Shown: positions 1-6,158 of the stretch, in pieces
How the letters are laid out: each line of letters begins with the position of its first letter
How positions within the stretch are numbered: the stretch's first letter is position 1
NCBI GenBank assembly: GCA_026391235.1
Contig: JAPLDV010000562.1
Span: forward strand, 1 to 9,872
DNA: 9,872 nucleotides
Direction of reading: 5' to 3'
Source of the DNA: Bacteroidia bacterium
GTDB lineage: Bacteria; Bacteroidota; Bacteroidia; Bacteroidales; UBA12481
Notes under the pieces: model-generated
Seen by the model: only the letters and a program-made list of their open reading frames with translations
What the model was told of the DNA's origin: nothing
Database searches by the model: none
Made by a program: the position numbers and the translations under genes

Positions 1-906
1 ATACCATGAACTGATGATAAACGGGCACGGACCGTAATGCTTCATGTAAAAATCCTTTTGAAAACTCCGCGTGAAGTACATCCAGAAAGCGGAACAGGGC
101 CATTCATCTATGGTTTCCCACGGCTTGGTCAGCTCATGAAATCCGATGCTGGTGAGGTTCAATCCAGAGTAGCCGCCTTCACCAAAGTATGGACGAAGCC
201 CCCGGTCGAGGAACGGATTGAGCAGGGAATCCCAGTCCGACCGTCCCGGAAGTTTCCATCCCGGCGGACAAAGGCCCCGGATTCCGGTGGTATCATAATC
301 AATCACTTCATCCCAGTGGTAATAGGTATAATATCCTCCTGAAGGACCTTTCAGGGTTGGATCATTCTGATAGCAATACTTTTCATAAATACCGTTATCT
401 CCTGACATCTGAGTGTCGCGGATCATGATCCCGAAATTGAGATTCTCGGCCATCCACCAGGTACCTCCAATTCTGACCATCCGGTAGGATTGTCCATCCC
501 GGGGATCAACAAATTGGGAAGTATCGGGGTTGATACCATAAGTCTCTACTGTGGCTGTTGCCTGATCAGACAGTCCATGCCGGTCCCTGACCTCCATACG
601 CAGTTGGTGTATTCCGGGAACAGGAAAATGCTGAATCAGATAAGGATAGGAGGAAAATTCCGTATCCCAGATGCTGTCATTGTCCAGGTCCCACCGGAAT
701 TCCAGGAACTGTAGAATATCCTCGGCATCAATGCTGCTTCTACCGTCAAGAACGAATGACATTGTAGATTCGCCAGTCGGGGGTGATATCCGGAAATAGG
801 CTTTTGGCGGGGTGTTATCAGGATCTGGTCTGAGCCCCGACGGTTCGCAAGCAACAATCAATGAAACCAGGATGCCCGGTAGGAATTTAGAAATCCGGAT
901 AAACAT
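1..906 (-). CDS. FISUMP-domain lipoprotein with PKD-like domain (C-terminus cut by window edge)
   Basis: This frame is open for 302 codons from ATG at 906 to the window edge, so the C-terminus is missing. The N-terminus is a lipoprotein signal: a hydrophobic stretch at residues 8-19, then lipobox I-V-A-C with the lipidated Cys at 20, so an outer-membrane or surface lipoprotein is expected. Residues about 34-122 look like a PKD/Ig-like fold, with FxWDLDND near 70-77 and a closing VRDxxGLSD near 106-114. From about 133 onward it matches the Fibrobacter succinogenes major paralogous domain (TIGR02145-type): GTWWMAENL at 148-156, a Tyr-rich YYTYYHW at 192-198, and GLCPPGWKLPGRSDW at 211-225. The biochemical role of this domain is unknown; it is common in surface lipoproteins of Bacteroidota and Fibrobacteres. 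Judging from relatives, probably only a few tens of residues are missing. It has its own promoter-like sequence upstream. Confidence 0.85.
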   Translation of the reverse strand, partial: MFIRISKFLPGILVSLIVACEPSGLRPDPDNTPPKAYFRISPPTGESTMSFVLDGRSSIDAEDILQFLEFRWDLDNDSIWDTEFSSYPYLIQHFPVPGIHQLRMEVRDRHGLSDQATATVETYGINPDTSQFVDPRDGQSYRMVRIGGTWWMAENLNFGIMIRDTQMSGDNGIYEKYCYQNDPTLKGPSGGYYTYYHWDEVIDYDTTGIRGLCPPGWKLPGRSDWDSLLNPFLDRGLRPYFGEGGYSGLNLTSIGFHELTKPWETIDEWPCSAFWMYFTRSFQKDFYMKHYGPCPFIISSWY

Positions 907-935
907 TTTAGCAGATATTAAATACGGGGGGCAGT

Positions 936-966
936 CAAAGATAGGCAAAAAAGACGGAAGACGAAA
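936..966 (-). promoter_or_regulatory. Bacteroidota-type promoter for the FISUMP lipoprotein gene
   Basis: Read on the minus strand, TATCTTTG (943-936) matches the Bacteroidota -7 consensus TAnnTTTG exactly. A TTTC (966-963), one base from the -33 element TTTG, lies 19 nt upstream. Transcription would start near 929, giving a leader of about 20 nt before ATG 906. The -33 part lies inside the purine-rich repeat 951-1013, so that repeat may affect expression. This is a prediction by pattern only. Confidence 0.5.
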
Positions 967-1013
967 GACGGAAGACGTAAAGAACAGTGAGAGAGTAAAG
1001 AACGTGAGTAAAC
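951..1013. repeat. Purine-rich tandem 7-mer array (AAGACGN), decaying
   Basis: Four consecutive 7-bp units run from 951 to 978: AAGACGG, AAGACGA, AAGACGG, AAGACGT. More diverged purine-rich units (AAAGAAC, AGTGAGA, GAGTAAA and so on) continue to about 1013. The GTGAG-containing part resembles, in inverted orientation, the 8-mers at 1183-1206. No coding potential is seen. The array overlaps the upstream part of the lipoprotein promoter. Confidence 0.6.
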
Positions 1014-1061
1014 GAATTTAAGCGGTGGGCCCCTTATTACAGATTTCTGATCATCAAGATT

Positions 1062-1120
1062 TGGCCTAAAGGCCATAACCATTTGCTAATCATCGCCAGC
1101 CCCCGGCTGAAGCCGGGGGC
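1062..1120. repeat. Pair of GC-rich hairpins, REP-like, in the gene-free stretch 907-1202
   Basis: Two palindromes lie 23 nt apart. The first has stem TGGCC/GGCCA (1062-1066 with 1071-1075) around a TAAA loop. The second has a perfect 10-bp stem (1099-1108 with 1111-1120) around GA, of the form GCCCCCGGCT-GA-AGCCGGGGGC. The second is very GC-rich compared with its surroundings. No T-run follows it on either strand, so it is not a standard intrinsic terminator, although it could help end transcription of the 1203-2897 gene. A dispersed REP-like element is the likelier reading; copy number cannot be judged here. The rest of 1014-1182 holds nothing else I recognise. Confidence 0.55.
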
Positions 1121-1182
1121 AATATAAATTTGGGCACGCTGGTCATGGCAACACCCGGGGCATTTTTACACAGCCTCTTAAC

Positions 1183-1206
1183 GTCCTCACTCCCTCACGT
1201 CCTCAC
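1183..1206. repeat. Three 8-mer units (GTCCTCAC type) running over a stop codon
   Basis: Three adjacent 8-bp units are GTCCTCAC (1183-1190), TCCCTCAC (1191-1198) and GTCCTCAC (1199-1206). On the minus strand they read GTGAGGAC, GTGAGGGA, GTGAGGAC. The TGA stop of the 564-aa protein (1205-1203) lies inside the first unit, so the array abuts and supplies the end of that gene. Related GTGAG sequence lies in inverted orientation near 986-1008. Confidence 0.6.
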
Positions 1207-2897
1207 AAAATTCTCCACGATACCTGCACCTTCCCGCTCAGCCCTCCCTGATTGCCATCGCTCAGATGTTTCACATCGGAATAGGCAGTTTGGCTGATCT
1301 TGATCTCTAAATCGATGTTTTTCAATAGTTTCCATCGCAACGTGCCGAACCAGCGGGTGCCCGAGCCGGAGAGTACCGGTGCCGAAAAACCATACAAAAC
1401 ATCGGGTTCATAGGCATATAACGGATCGGTGCCGGTTTCTACGGTAAAAACCCTGAATCCGCCGGTAATTCGGAGCCTTTTTTCGGCTAAAGCCAGGCTA
1501 AGTGAACAATCAGCGGTGGTTCCTTTAGTCAGGATGGTTCCGAAACCCTGTAACTGTTGCCGGATACCTGCCCTCAAACGGAGGGTCCCGGATTGTTTAG
1601 GATCGGAATCAAAAGCCAATTTCAAGATTAGTTTCTGAGGTACGGCATCTGCAGATTCCTGAAAATCCAGCTGTAACGATGCTGCTGTCGTCCATTGATC
1701 TTTTGATATGTACTTCAATTGCTGAGATATCCTGGTTGAGGCATTACCAAAATGGGCATTTGATCCGGGCCATTGTGCCAGATCCACTTCTACCGATCCG
1801 AGCCATTCGAATGACCGGATCGGAGCATATCTGCCTGAAGCGATCACGCGCTGGCCCTCTTTCGTGAGCCCCGTACCGGATTGGAACAATGAATAGGTCA
1901 CGGGGTAGCCTGGCGAGCAACCGGTATACTTCACGGCAGCCGAAAATCCATGGGCCTCGAACCACCTGATGCCGGTGATCCAGCCATAACCTCCGTTTGG
2001 ACTCCATCCGAATTCTCCGAACAGTATCCCGAACGGAACCCGTGTCTGTCCCCACATACCGATCCGGCTATACCGGCCTGAATCCGGCTGCCAGGCAGCG
2101 GTCCAGCCTTCCTTGACTACAGGCGGGAACTGGTTTATTACCTGTATTCCCGAAAATCCGAGCGCTGAATTGGTAAAACTTCTGTTCCAGCCGATTCCGG
2201 CTACCTCCTCATTGATCAGATCTTTAGCGGAGCCATAAACCATCAGTTCCGATCTGCCAATTTGCATACTTCCTGCCAGTCCCCTGAAAAACCTGCCTTC
2301 CGCAGCACCCGAGTGCAAACGTATACCTTTACCTGGCCTGTGCAATGATCCCGGGTTTCCAAGCGAAACTGAAAAAACCGGACTCGATCCTGCCACTGCC
2401 CCAAAACCCGAATTCACCTGGAAATCACCGATAATAATCTCCCGGAAAAACATTCCGGGCCTTATGAGAATACCTGTACTCAGATTCTCGGGTACTCCTT
2501 TATCCGGCGGGGCCAGACAGGTATCACCGACATTCCGGCTCATTTGAAACCGGAACTCCCAGCGTTGCGGTTCACTGATTTTTATCCGGTACTTCATCGA
2601 AACAGGTGTAATCAGATCCCCGGAATCAGAGCTCCAATCAAACAATGAAGCATTTACCGGAACATTAACTGTAAACAAATGGGTTCTTACCGGTTGATTT
2701 TCCGGCACCCCGGCAAACGAACTATCCATATCCAGCAGCCAGTCCATCGCAATATCCGGATGCAGGCTCACCCCCTCCCACTCGCCCATTTCCAACCACT
2801 CGGCCAGAACGGAATCCGGATCAGCCTCACTCAAAACCTGAGCATGGGCAGCACCGCAGCATAACCAAAGGAAAATGATCAGTATGACTTTATTCAT
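1203..2897 (-). CDS. Exported beta-barrel-like outer-membrane protein, resembles Bacteroidota ComEA-like/HHH barrel proteins but lacks the HHH part
   Basis: The protein has 564 residues. A Sec signal peptide is clear (hydrophobic 4-17, then A-H-A before Gln20). The rest has the alternating aromatic/polar pattern, Gly content and many predicted short strands of an outer-membrane beta-barrel. The stretch 104-225 resembles by eye the barrel of Bacteroidota helix-hairpin-helix (ComEA-like) outer-membrane proteins: IGDFQVNSGFGAV (156-168) where relatives have GDYxVxFGQGL, then GKGIRLHSG and RFFRGLAGSMQIG (202-214). Those relatives carry helix-hairpin-helix repeats between signal peptide and barrel; here only about 80 residues are present and I see no such motif. 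The start lies 8 nt downstream of the broken GxxExxY gene, and no promoter is evident. Function is unknown; barrel-like export is fairly sure, family membership moderate. Confidence 0.7.
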   Translation of the reverse strand: MNKVILIIFLWLCCGAAHAQVLSEADPDSVLAEWLEMGEWEGVSLHPDIAMDWLLDMDSSFAGVPENQPVRTHLFTVNVPVNASLFDWSSDSGDLITPVSMKYRIKISEPQRWEFRFQMSRNVGDTCLAPPDKGVPENLSTGILIRPGMFFREIIIGDFQVNSGFGAVAGSSPVFSVSLGNPGSLHRPGKGIRLHSGAAEGRFFRGLAGSMQIGRSELMVYGSAKDLINEEVAGIGWNRSFTNSALGFSGIQVINQFPPVVKEGWTAAWQPDSGRYSRIGMWGQTRVPFGILFGEFGWSPNGGYGWITGIRWFEAHGFSAAVKYTGCSPGYPVTYSLFQSGTGLTKEGQRVIASGRYAPIRSFEWLGSVEVDLAQWPGSNAHFGNASTRISQQLKYISKDQWTTAASLQLDFQESADAVPQKLILKLAFDSDPKQSGTLRLRAGIRQQLQGFGTILTKGTTADCSLSLALAEKRLRITGGFRVFTVETGTDPLYAYEPDVLYGFSAPVLSGSGTRWFGTLRWKLLKNIDLEIKISQTAYSDVKHLSDGNQGGLSGKVQVSWRIL

Positions 2898-2905
2898 TTG
2901 GAGGT

Positions 2906-3277
2906 TTATCGCCGGTAGCGTTTGATTCCGTTTTTAAGCATCACAACATTGAAATTTATCAACAATCCAATCTCTTTCCTGGAAAACTTCATATAGGTAA
3001 GGATCTGGGCCTAATGAACCGGATTCAGACCCTCAACAGATTTAATTTCAATCACAATAAGATCATTTACAAGGAGATCTATCCTATAACCGCATTCAAG
3101 TTTGATATCCTTATAAATCACCGGCACCGGTTTCTGTCTATCCACAAACAGTCCCGACATTCTTAATTCAAACGCAAGGCATTCCTCATAAGCCGACTCC
3201 GGCAACCCTGGCCCCAATGCCCGATGCACCTCGATTGCGCAGCCAATTGATATCCCCGTCAGGCTATTAATCTCCAT
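2906..3277 (-). pseudogene. GxxExxY (PDDEXK_3) family gene interrupted by one in-frame TAG
   Basis: The frame begins at ATG 3277 and stops at TAG (3013-3011) after 88 codons. It then continues in the same frame for 34 sense codons to TAA (2908-2906), giving a normal length for the family of about 123 residues. The 5' part holds the name motif G24-LP-E27-SA-Y30 after the typical AIEVHRALGPG, and a PD-(D/E)XK-like core with D67 and E77-I-K79. The part after the stop (AQILTYMKF...GLLINFNV...GIKRY) is the usual family C-terminus. Relatives have His-Glu-Ala-Gln where this reads His-stop-Ala-Gln, so a GAG to TAG change explains it. The core is predicted nuclease-like; the true role of the family is unknown. 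The gene looks inserted between two outer-membrane protein genes, with a 10-bp repeat array at its start. A sequencing error is the main alternative. Confidence 0.85.
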
Positions 3278-3280
3278 AAT

Positions 3281-3333
3281 TATCTCTCTATTTCTCTGTG
3301 TAACTCTGTGGATCTCTGTGTAACTCTATGTAA
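3281..3333. repeat. 10-bp tandem repeat (TTACACAGAG type) abutting the GxxExxY start
   Basis: In the direction of the GxxExxY gene, consecutive 10-bp units read TTACATAGAG, TTACACAGAG, ATCCACAGAG, TTACACAGAG, AAATAGAGAG, followed within a few bases by the ATG at 3277. On the plus strand the units end in CTCTGTG at a strict 10-bp spacing. The array fills the gap between the 251-aa protein gene and the GxxExxY gene. Any promoter or ribosome entry for GxxExxY must lie in it. Confidence 0.75.
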
Positions 3334-3351
3334 TTTCTTCTACCTCCCCCC

Positions 3352-4107
3352 TCACCTACTCCCGACCTCCATTATCGGTGTAACACCCATCCCATTCCGT
3401 TGCTCCAGCCATCCTTTGAATACATAACCTCTTAACTGATAACTGATTCCGAATGATATTCCAAAAGGTAATACATCAAAAAGCCCAATGAGTCCGATTT
3501 GGTCATATACATTCACCCGGATTCCGGCCGTTACCGGTCCGAACTGGCACCGGCTTACACGGAATCCGGTGGCCAGTCCGATCAACCGGCCAGGCTCATG
3601 GAACAATAAGAATTGCATGGCCGGATCACCTCGGGCAATAGCAGTTGCAGGTATTATCCAGCCGGGGAAATCATATATACTAACTTGCAGCATAATGGTT
3701 TGGTTCATCGACCAGGTTGCCAGGATGTTTCCACCCAGCCGGAAAACCGGTGGCCGGTCCTTCAGATCAATCAGGGAAAACCTGAGCTGGAGCATTCCGC
3801 TGATCTTTTTGAACTGCCGGTAATGTGACAGGTAAAGATGATACCAGGAGAATCCGGGAATGCCATCGCGGCAAACCAGGGCTGCCGATTGCCCCGTCGA
3901 GGTAGTATAATCGACCGATAACCCTGTTGCATTCCAGTTGGAGACACAATAATACTGTTTTGAGAAAACCGACCAGCCGATGCCTTGGTCAGCAGTAGCA
4001 GCAGCAGGCCAAACGGTGGTTCCAATGGCAGTGGCCACCGGGTCCTGTGCAATCAGGCAAACCGGTACCAGAAATCCTATCAGGATTGAAAAACAAATCA
4101 GGCGCAT
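3352..4107 (-). CDS. Exported PorV/PorQ-like small barrel protein (hypothetical)
   Basis: The 251-residue protein has a Sec signal peptide: hydrophobic 3-19, with probable cleavage after Ala20 before Gln21. The mature part is rich in Gly, aromatic and alternating hydrophobic residues, with no further membrane helix, which fits an outer-membrane beta-barrel. By eye it resembles the roughly 250-residue Bacteroidota PorV/PorQ-like proteins: a WSVFSKQ stretch near 45-51 where relatives have WxVFxNQAGLA, a central FxLGG segment, and an ending GMGVTPIMEV where relatives have LGFTPQ plus a last strand. In that group such a gene often precedes an HHH-type barrel gene, and here the 564-aa gene follows once the GxxExxY insertion is removed. 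It starts 59 bp after purE in the same direction, so co-transcription is possible. Role unknown; family assignment tentative. Confidence 0.65.
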   Translation of the reverse strand: MRLICFSILIGFLVPVCLIAQDPVATAIGTTVWPAAATADQGIGWSVFSKQYYCVSNWNATGLSVDYTTSTGQSAALVCRDGIPGFSWYHLYLSHYRQFKKISGMLQLRFSLIDLKDRPPVFRLGGNILATWSMNQTIMLQVSIYDFPGWIIPATAIARGDPAMQFLLFHEPGRLIGLATGFRVSRCQFGPVTAGIRVNVYDQIGLIGLFDVLPFGISFGISYQLRGYVFKGWLEQRNGMGVTPIMEVGSR

Positions 4108-4166
4108 TATTCCGTTTTACCGGATATAGATGCGCCTGATCCATTGAAATGGAAAATATTCCGGAA

Positions 4167-4679
4167 CTAATTTGTTTTAAACTTAAATGAAACCTCTTTC
4201 AGCGTTTCGTTGGCCTTAACCACTTTTTTGGCCAAACCTGCCTTAAAGTTCACCAATTTGGCCTGCAGTGCTGCATCTCCGGTGGCAAGCATCTGAACAG
4301 CAAGTATTCCGGCATTGCGTGCTCCATCAAGGGCCACCGTAGCAACAGGAATTCCTGACGGCATCTGGAGAATCGACAGAATCGAATCCCAGCCATCGAT
4401 CGAATTGGATGATTTAATCGGAACCCCTATTACGGGGCAGATGGTCATCGCCGCAACCACTCCGGGGAGATGCGCTGCACCGCCAGCGCCGGCAATGATC
4501 ACCCGGACACCCCGGTCGAAGGCTCCTTTGGCAAAATCAGCCACAAGGTCTGGAGTGCGGTGGGCTGATAATGCATGAATTTCAAATGGAATTTCAAACT
4601 CATCAAACAGTTTGGCGGCCTCTTCCATAACTGGCAAATCAGAGGTGCTGCCCATGATGATACTGACTATTGGATTCAT
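4167..4679 (-). CDS. purE: 5-(carboxyamino)imidazole ribonucleotide mutase, class I PurE
   Basis: PurE converts N5-carboxyaminoimidazole ribonucleotide to 4-carboxy-5-aminoimidazole ribonucleotide in cytosolic de novo IMP synthesis, using the product of PurK (not in this window). At 170 residues it has normal family length. Visible signatures are the phosphate-binding GSTSD (10-14), SAHRTP (38-43) with the conserved active-site His40, and GAGGAAHLPG (64-73). ILQMPSGIPVATVA followed by NAG is the pattern of class I (mutase) rather than class II (carboxylase) enzymes. The start is ATG 4679; another ATG at 4683 is out of frame. No Shine-Dalgarno sequence is present. The gene is divergent from hpt across 57 bp, so de novo and salvage purine genes share one promoter region. 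Confidence 0.97.
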   Translation of the reverse strand: MNPIVSIIMGSTSDLPVMEEAAKLFDEFEIPFEIHALSAHRTPDLVADFAKGAFDRGVRVIIAGAGGAAHLPGVVAAMTICPVIGVPIKSSNSIDGWDSILSILQMPSGIPVATVALDGARNAGILAVQMLATGDAALQAKLVNFKAGLAKKVVKANETLKEVSFKFKTN

Positions 4680-4736
4680 TCATTCAGGATTAATGATTAC
4701 CTTCGCAAGGTAGGAAAAACAGTCAATTCATAAACA
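4680..4736. promoter_or_regulatory. Divergent purE/hpt promoter region with inverted repeat TACCTT-CGC-AAGGTA
   Basis: This 57-bp gap must start transcription both ways. It contains a perfect 6-bp inverted repeat with a 3-nt spacer (4698-4703 and 4707-4712). Each arm, with neighbouring bases, resembles the Bacteroidota -7 box TAnnTTTG: TACCTTCG on the plus strand and TACCTTGC on the minus. Neither is perfect. A TTTA lies about 18 nt upstream of the minus-strand box, but no good -33 element is seen for hpt. It could be a symmetric two-way promoter or an operator. Confidence 0.4.
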
Positions 4737-5267
4737 ATGGATACCCTTAAAGTTCTCGACAAAACCTTTGTAAGCTTCATACCGCATCTGCGGATACAAG
4801 AAACAATTGCGCGAATGGCAGCGGATCTTGATCGCGACATGAATGGGAAAGACCCACTTTTTCTGGCAGTACTCAACGGGTCGTTTGTTTTTGCCGGCGA
4901 TATTTTCAAGCAGATAAAAATGCCCTGCCGGATATCATTTGTTAAATTGGCATCCTACATCGGGACCGGCTCATCGGAGAAGGTTGATCAGCTCATCGGT
5001 CTTCAGGAGGTCATTACGGGCAAGCATGTTGTCATCCTCGAAGACATTATCGATACAGGGCTGACTGTCAGTAAGTTGCTTGAACACCTGCGTACCATGC
5101 AACCGGCTTCCATCCGTATCGCATCACTCTTGTTCAAGCCGGGTGCCTTCAAATCAAACTTCAAAATCGATTACCTTGGCATTGAAGTTCCAAATAATTT
5201 TGTTATAGGCTATGGCCTTGATTATAATGGATATGGAAGAAACAGCAAAGATATATACACCTTATAA
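4737..5267 (+). CDS. hpt: Hypoxanthine phosphoribosyltransferase
   Basis: Hpt makes IMP (and usually GMP) from hypoxanthine or guanine and PRPP in the cytosol; it is a purine salvage enzyme. At 176 residues it has the normal bacterial length. Signatures are VLNGSFVFAGD (45-55), flexible loop II with ASY (72-74), and the PRPP-binding EDIIDTGLT (102-110) with acidic pair E102/D103. Purine-base residues can be aligned with the human enzyme: Lys143 (in FKIDYLGIEVP), Phe155 and Asp162 in the NFVIGYGLDY segment, and Arg168. ATG 4737 is chosen because it gives the expected N-terminus and follows the shared promoter region. No Shine-Dalgarno is seen. The gene heads the plus-strand series hpt-adk-obgE, an order I recall as recurrent in Bacteroidota. 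Confidence 0.96.
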   Translation: MDTLKVLDKTFVSFIPHLRIQETIARMAADLDRDMNGKDPLFLAVLNGSFVFAGDIFKQIKMPCRISFVKLASYIGTGSSEKVDQLIGLQEVITGKHVVILEDIIDTGLTVSKLLEHLRTMQPASIRIASLLFKPGAFKSNFKIDYLGIEVPNNFVIGYGLDYNGYGRNSKDIYTL

Positions 5268-5285
5268 CACACTCCCCTTCCTGCC

Positions 5286-5319
5286 ACCTCCTTCCTAGAG
5301 GAGGGGGTTGGGGGGAGGT
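5286..5319. repeat. G-rich hairpin/REP-like element between hpt and adk
   Basis: The 65-bp gap holds CCTCCT (5287-5292) pairing with AGGAGG (5299-5304) around a 6-nt loop, followed on the coding strand by runs of five and six G separated by TT and ending in GGAGG. ACCTCC (5286-5291) can alternatively pair with GGAGGT (5314-5319). The resulting RNA structure would sit 13 nt before the adk start. The layout resembles short CT-rich/GA-rich dispersed repeats seen in Bacteroidota genomes. It has no T-run, so it is not a standard terminator. Confidence 0.5.
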
Positions 5320-5332
5320 CAAACACACAATT

Positions 5333-5905
5333 ATGATCCATTTAATCCTTTTCGGTCCTCCGGGTGCAGGTAAAGGCACTCAGGCACATGCTCTTGTCGA
5401 ACATTTTAATTTCATGCACCTTTCCACCGGTGATCTGCTCCGGGCAGAGATTGCATCCAAAACTGAACTTGGTATCGAAGCCAAACGGTTTATCGATGCC
5501 GGCGAACTCGTTCCTGATGAAACGGTGATCGGGATGATCAGGATCCTTCTCAACCGGATTGGCGGAGTTCCGGGGGTTATCTATGACGGGTTTCCCCGTA
5601 CAGTGGCCCAGGCCATAGAATTGGATAAAATGTTAACGTCGCGCAAAGAAGGAATCACTGCATTACTTTCGCTGGAAGTTTCTTATGATGAACTAGTTAA
5701 ACGGCTTCTCCTCAGAGGTGAATCTTCCGGCCGCACTGACGATGCTGATATCGCCACCATCGAAAACCGTATTTCGGTTTATGAGGCAAAAACCCAACCG
5801 TTGATCGATTATTACACACAGCTCGGGAAATACCATCCAATCGCCGGTACAGGCACTATCGAAGAGATCGCCAAACGCCTGATTCAGGAGGTTGAAAAGC
5901 TGTAA
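5333..5905 (+). CDS. adk: Adenylate kinase (short-LID form)
   Basis: Adk interconverts ATP + AMP and 2 ADP in the cytosol and is essential in most bacteria. Signatures are P-loop GPPGAGKGT (8-16); the NMP-binding segment LSTGDLLR (30-37) with Arg37; GELVPDE (57-63); and DGFPRT (85-90) with Arg89. The LID is short: Arg128, then GRTDD (133-137), and Arg146 further on. At 190 residues, with no Cys-type zinc-binding LID, it is the short bacterial variant usual in Bacteroidota. ATG 5333 begins MIHLILFGPPG directly before the P-loop strand, as expected. It follows hpt by 65 bp in the same direction and precedes obgE by 253 bp, so these genes are probably co-transcribed, with repeats in both gaps. 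Confidence 0.97.
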   Translation: MIHLILFGPPGAGKGTQAHALVEHFNFMHLSTGDLLRAEIASKTELGIEAKRFIDAGELVPDETVIGMIRILLNRIGGVPGVIYDGFPRTVAQAIELDKMLTSRKEGITALLSLEVSYDELVKRLLLRGESSGRTDDADIATIENRISVYEAKTQPLIDYYTQLGKYHPIAGTGTIEEIAKRLIQEVEKL

Positions 5906-5910
5906 CGAAT

Positions 5911-6129
5911 AAGGTTGTTGGTTGTCGGGTGTCGGGTTTCAGGTATCGGGTTTCAGGTATCGGGAGACAAACAACAAATAACAAAAAACAAAAATCAAAT
6001 AAAACTCAAACAACAAAAATCAAAATACAAACCCTCGACCCACAACCTGATACCTGAAACCCGATACCTGATACCTGATACCCGACACCTGATACCTGAT
6101 ACCTGATACCCGATAACCAACAACCTTTT
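5911..6129. repeat. Inverted pair of heptamer arrays (TCAGGTA/TACCTGA) around an A-rich spacer
   Basis: The left arm (5911-5966) is eight consecutive 7-mers, among them TCGGGTG, TCGGGTT, TCAGGTA. The right arm has ten consecutive 7-mers (6046-6115), mostly CCTGATA, CCCGATA and CCTGAAA, then ACCAACA and ACCTTTT. The arms are inverted copies. The outer 13 bp (5911-5923) pair perfectly with 6115-6127 and extend with one mismatch to 5929/6109. An inner 22-bp stretch (5940-5961) is the exact reverse complement of 6049-6070. The spacer, about 5967-6031, is almost all A and C with short repeats such as ACAAAAATCAAA. It lies between adk and obgE, so the transcript could form a long hairpin with an unpaired A-rich loop. 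The 63-codon frame across it is not a gene. Confidence 0.85.
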
Positions 6130-6158
6130 ATCCCGCCAAATCTCCAACCCTACCAAGA

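Noticed and set aside
37..342. 101-codon plus-strand open frame
   Set aside because: It is antisense to the FISUMP lipoprotein frame, which has a lipobox and recognisable domains in the other direction.
1099..1120. Intrinsic terminator
   Set aside because: The stem is strong, but no T-run follows on either strand; a REP-like palindrome fits better.
3011..3013. TAG read as an amino acid (recoded stop or pyrrolysine)
   Set aside because: TAG correctly ends at least five other normal-length genes in the window, and no evidence of recoding is seen.
3011..3277. Calling the 88-codon frame a complete small GxxExxY gene
   Set aside because: The sequence after the TAG continues the family C-terminus in the same frame, so the gene is interrupted and not naturally short.
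5915..6106. 63-codon open frame across the adk-obgE gap
   Set aside because: It lies entirely in the heptamer arrays and A-rich spacer; its peptide merely repeats the units and has no family likeness.
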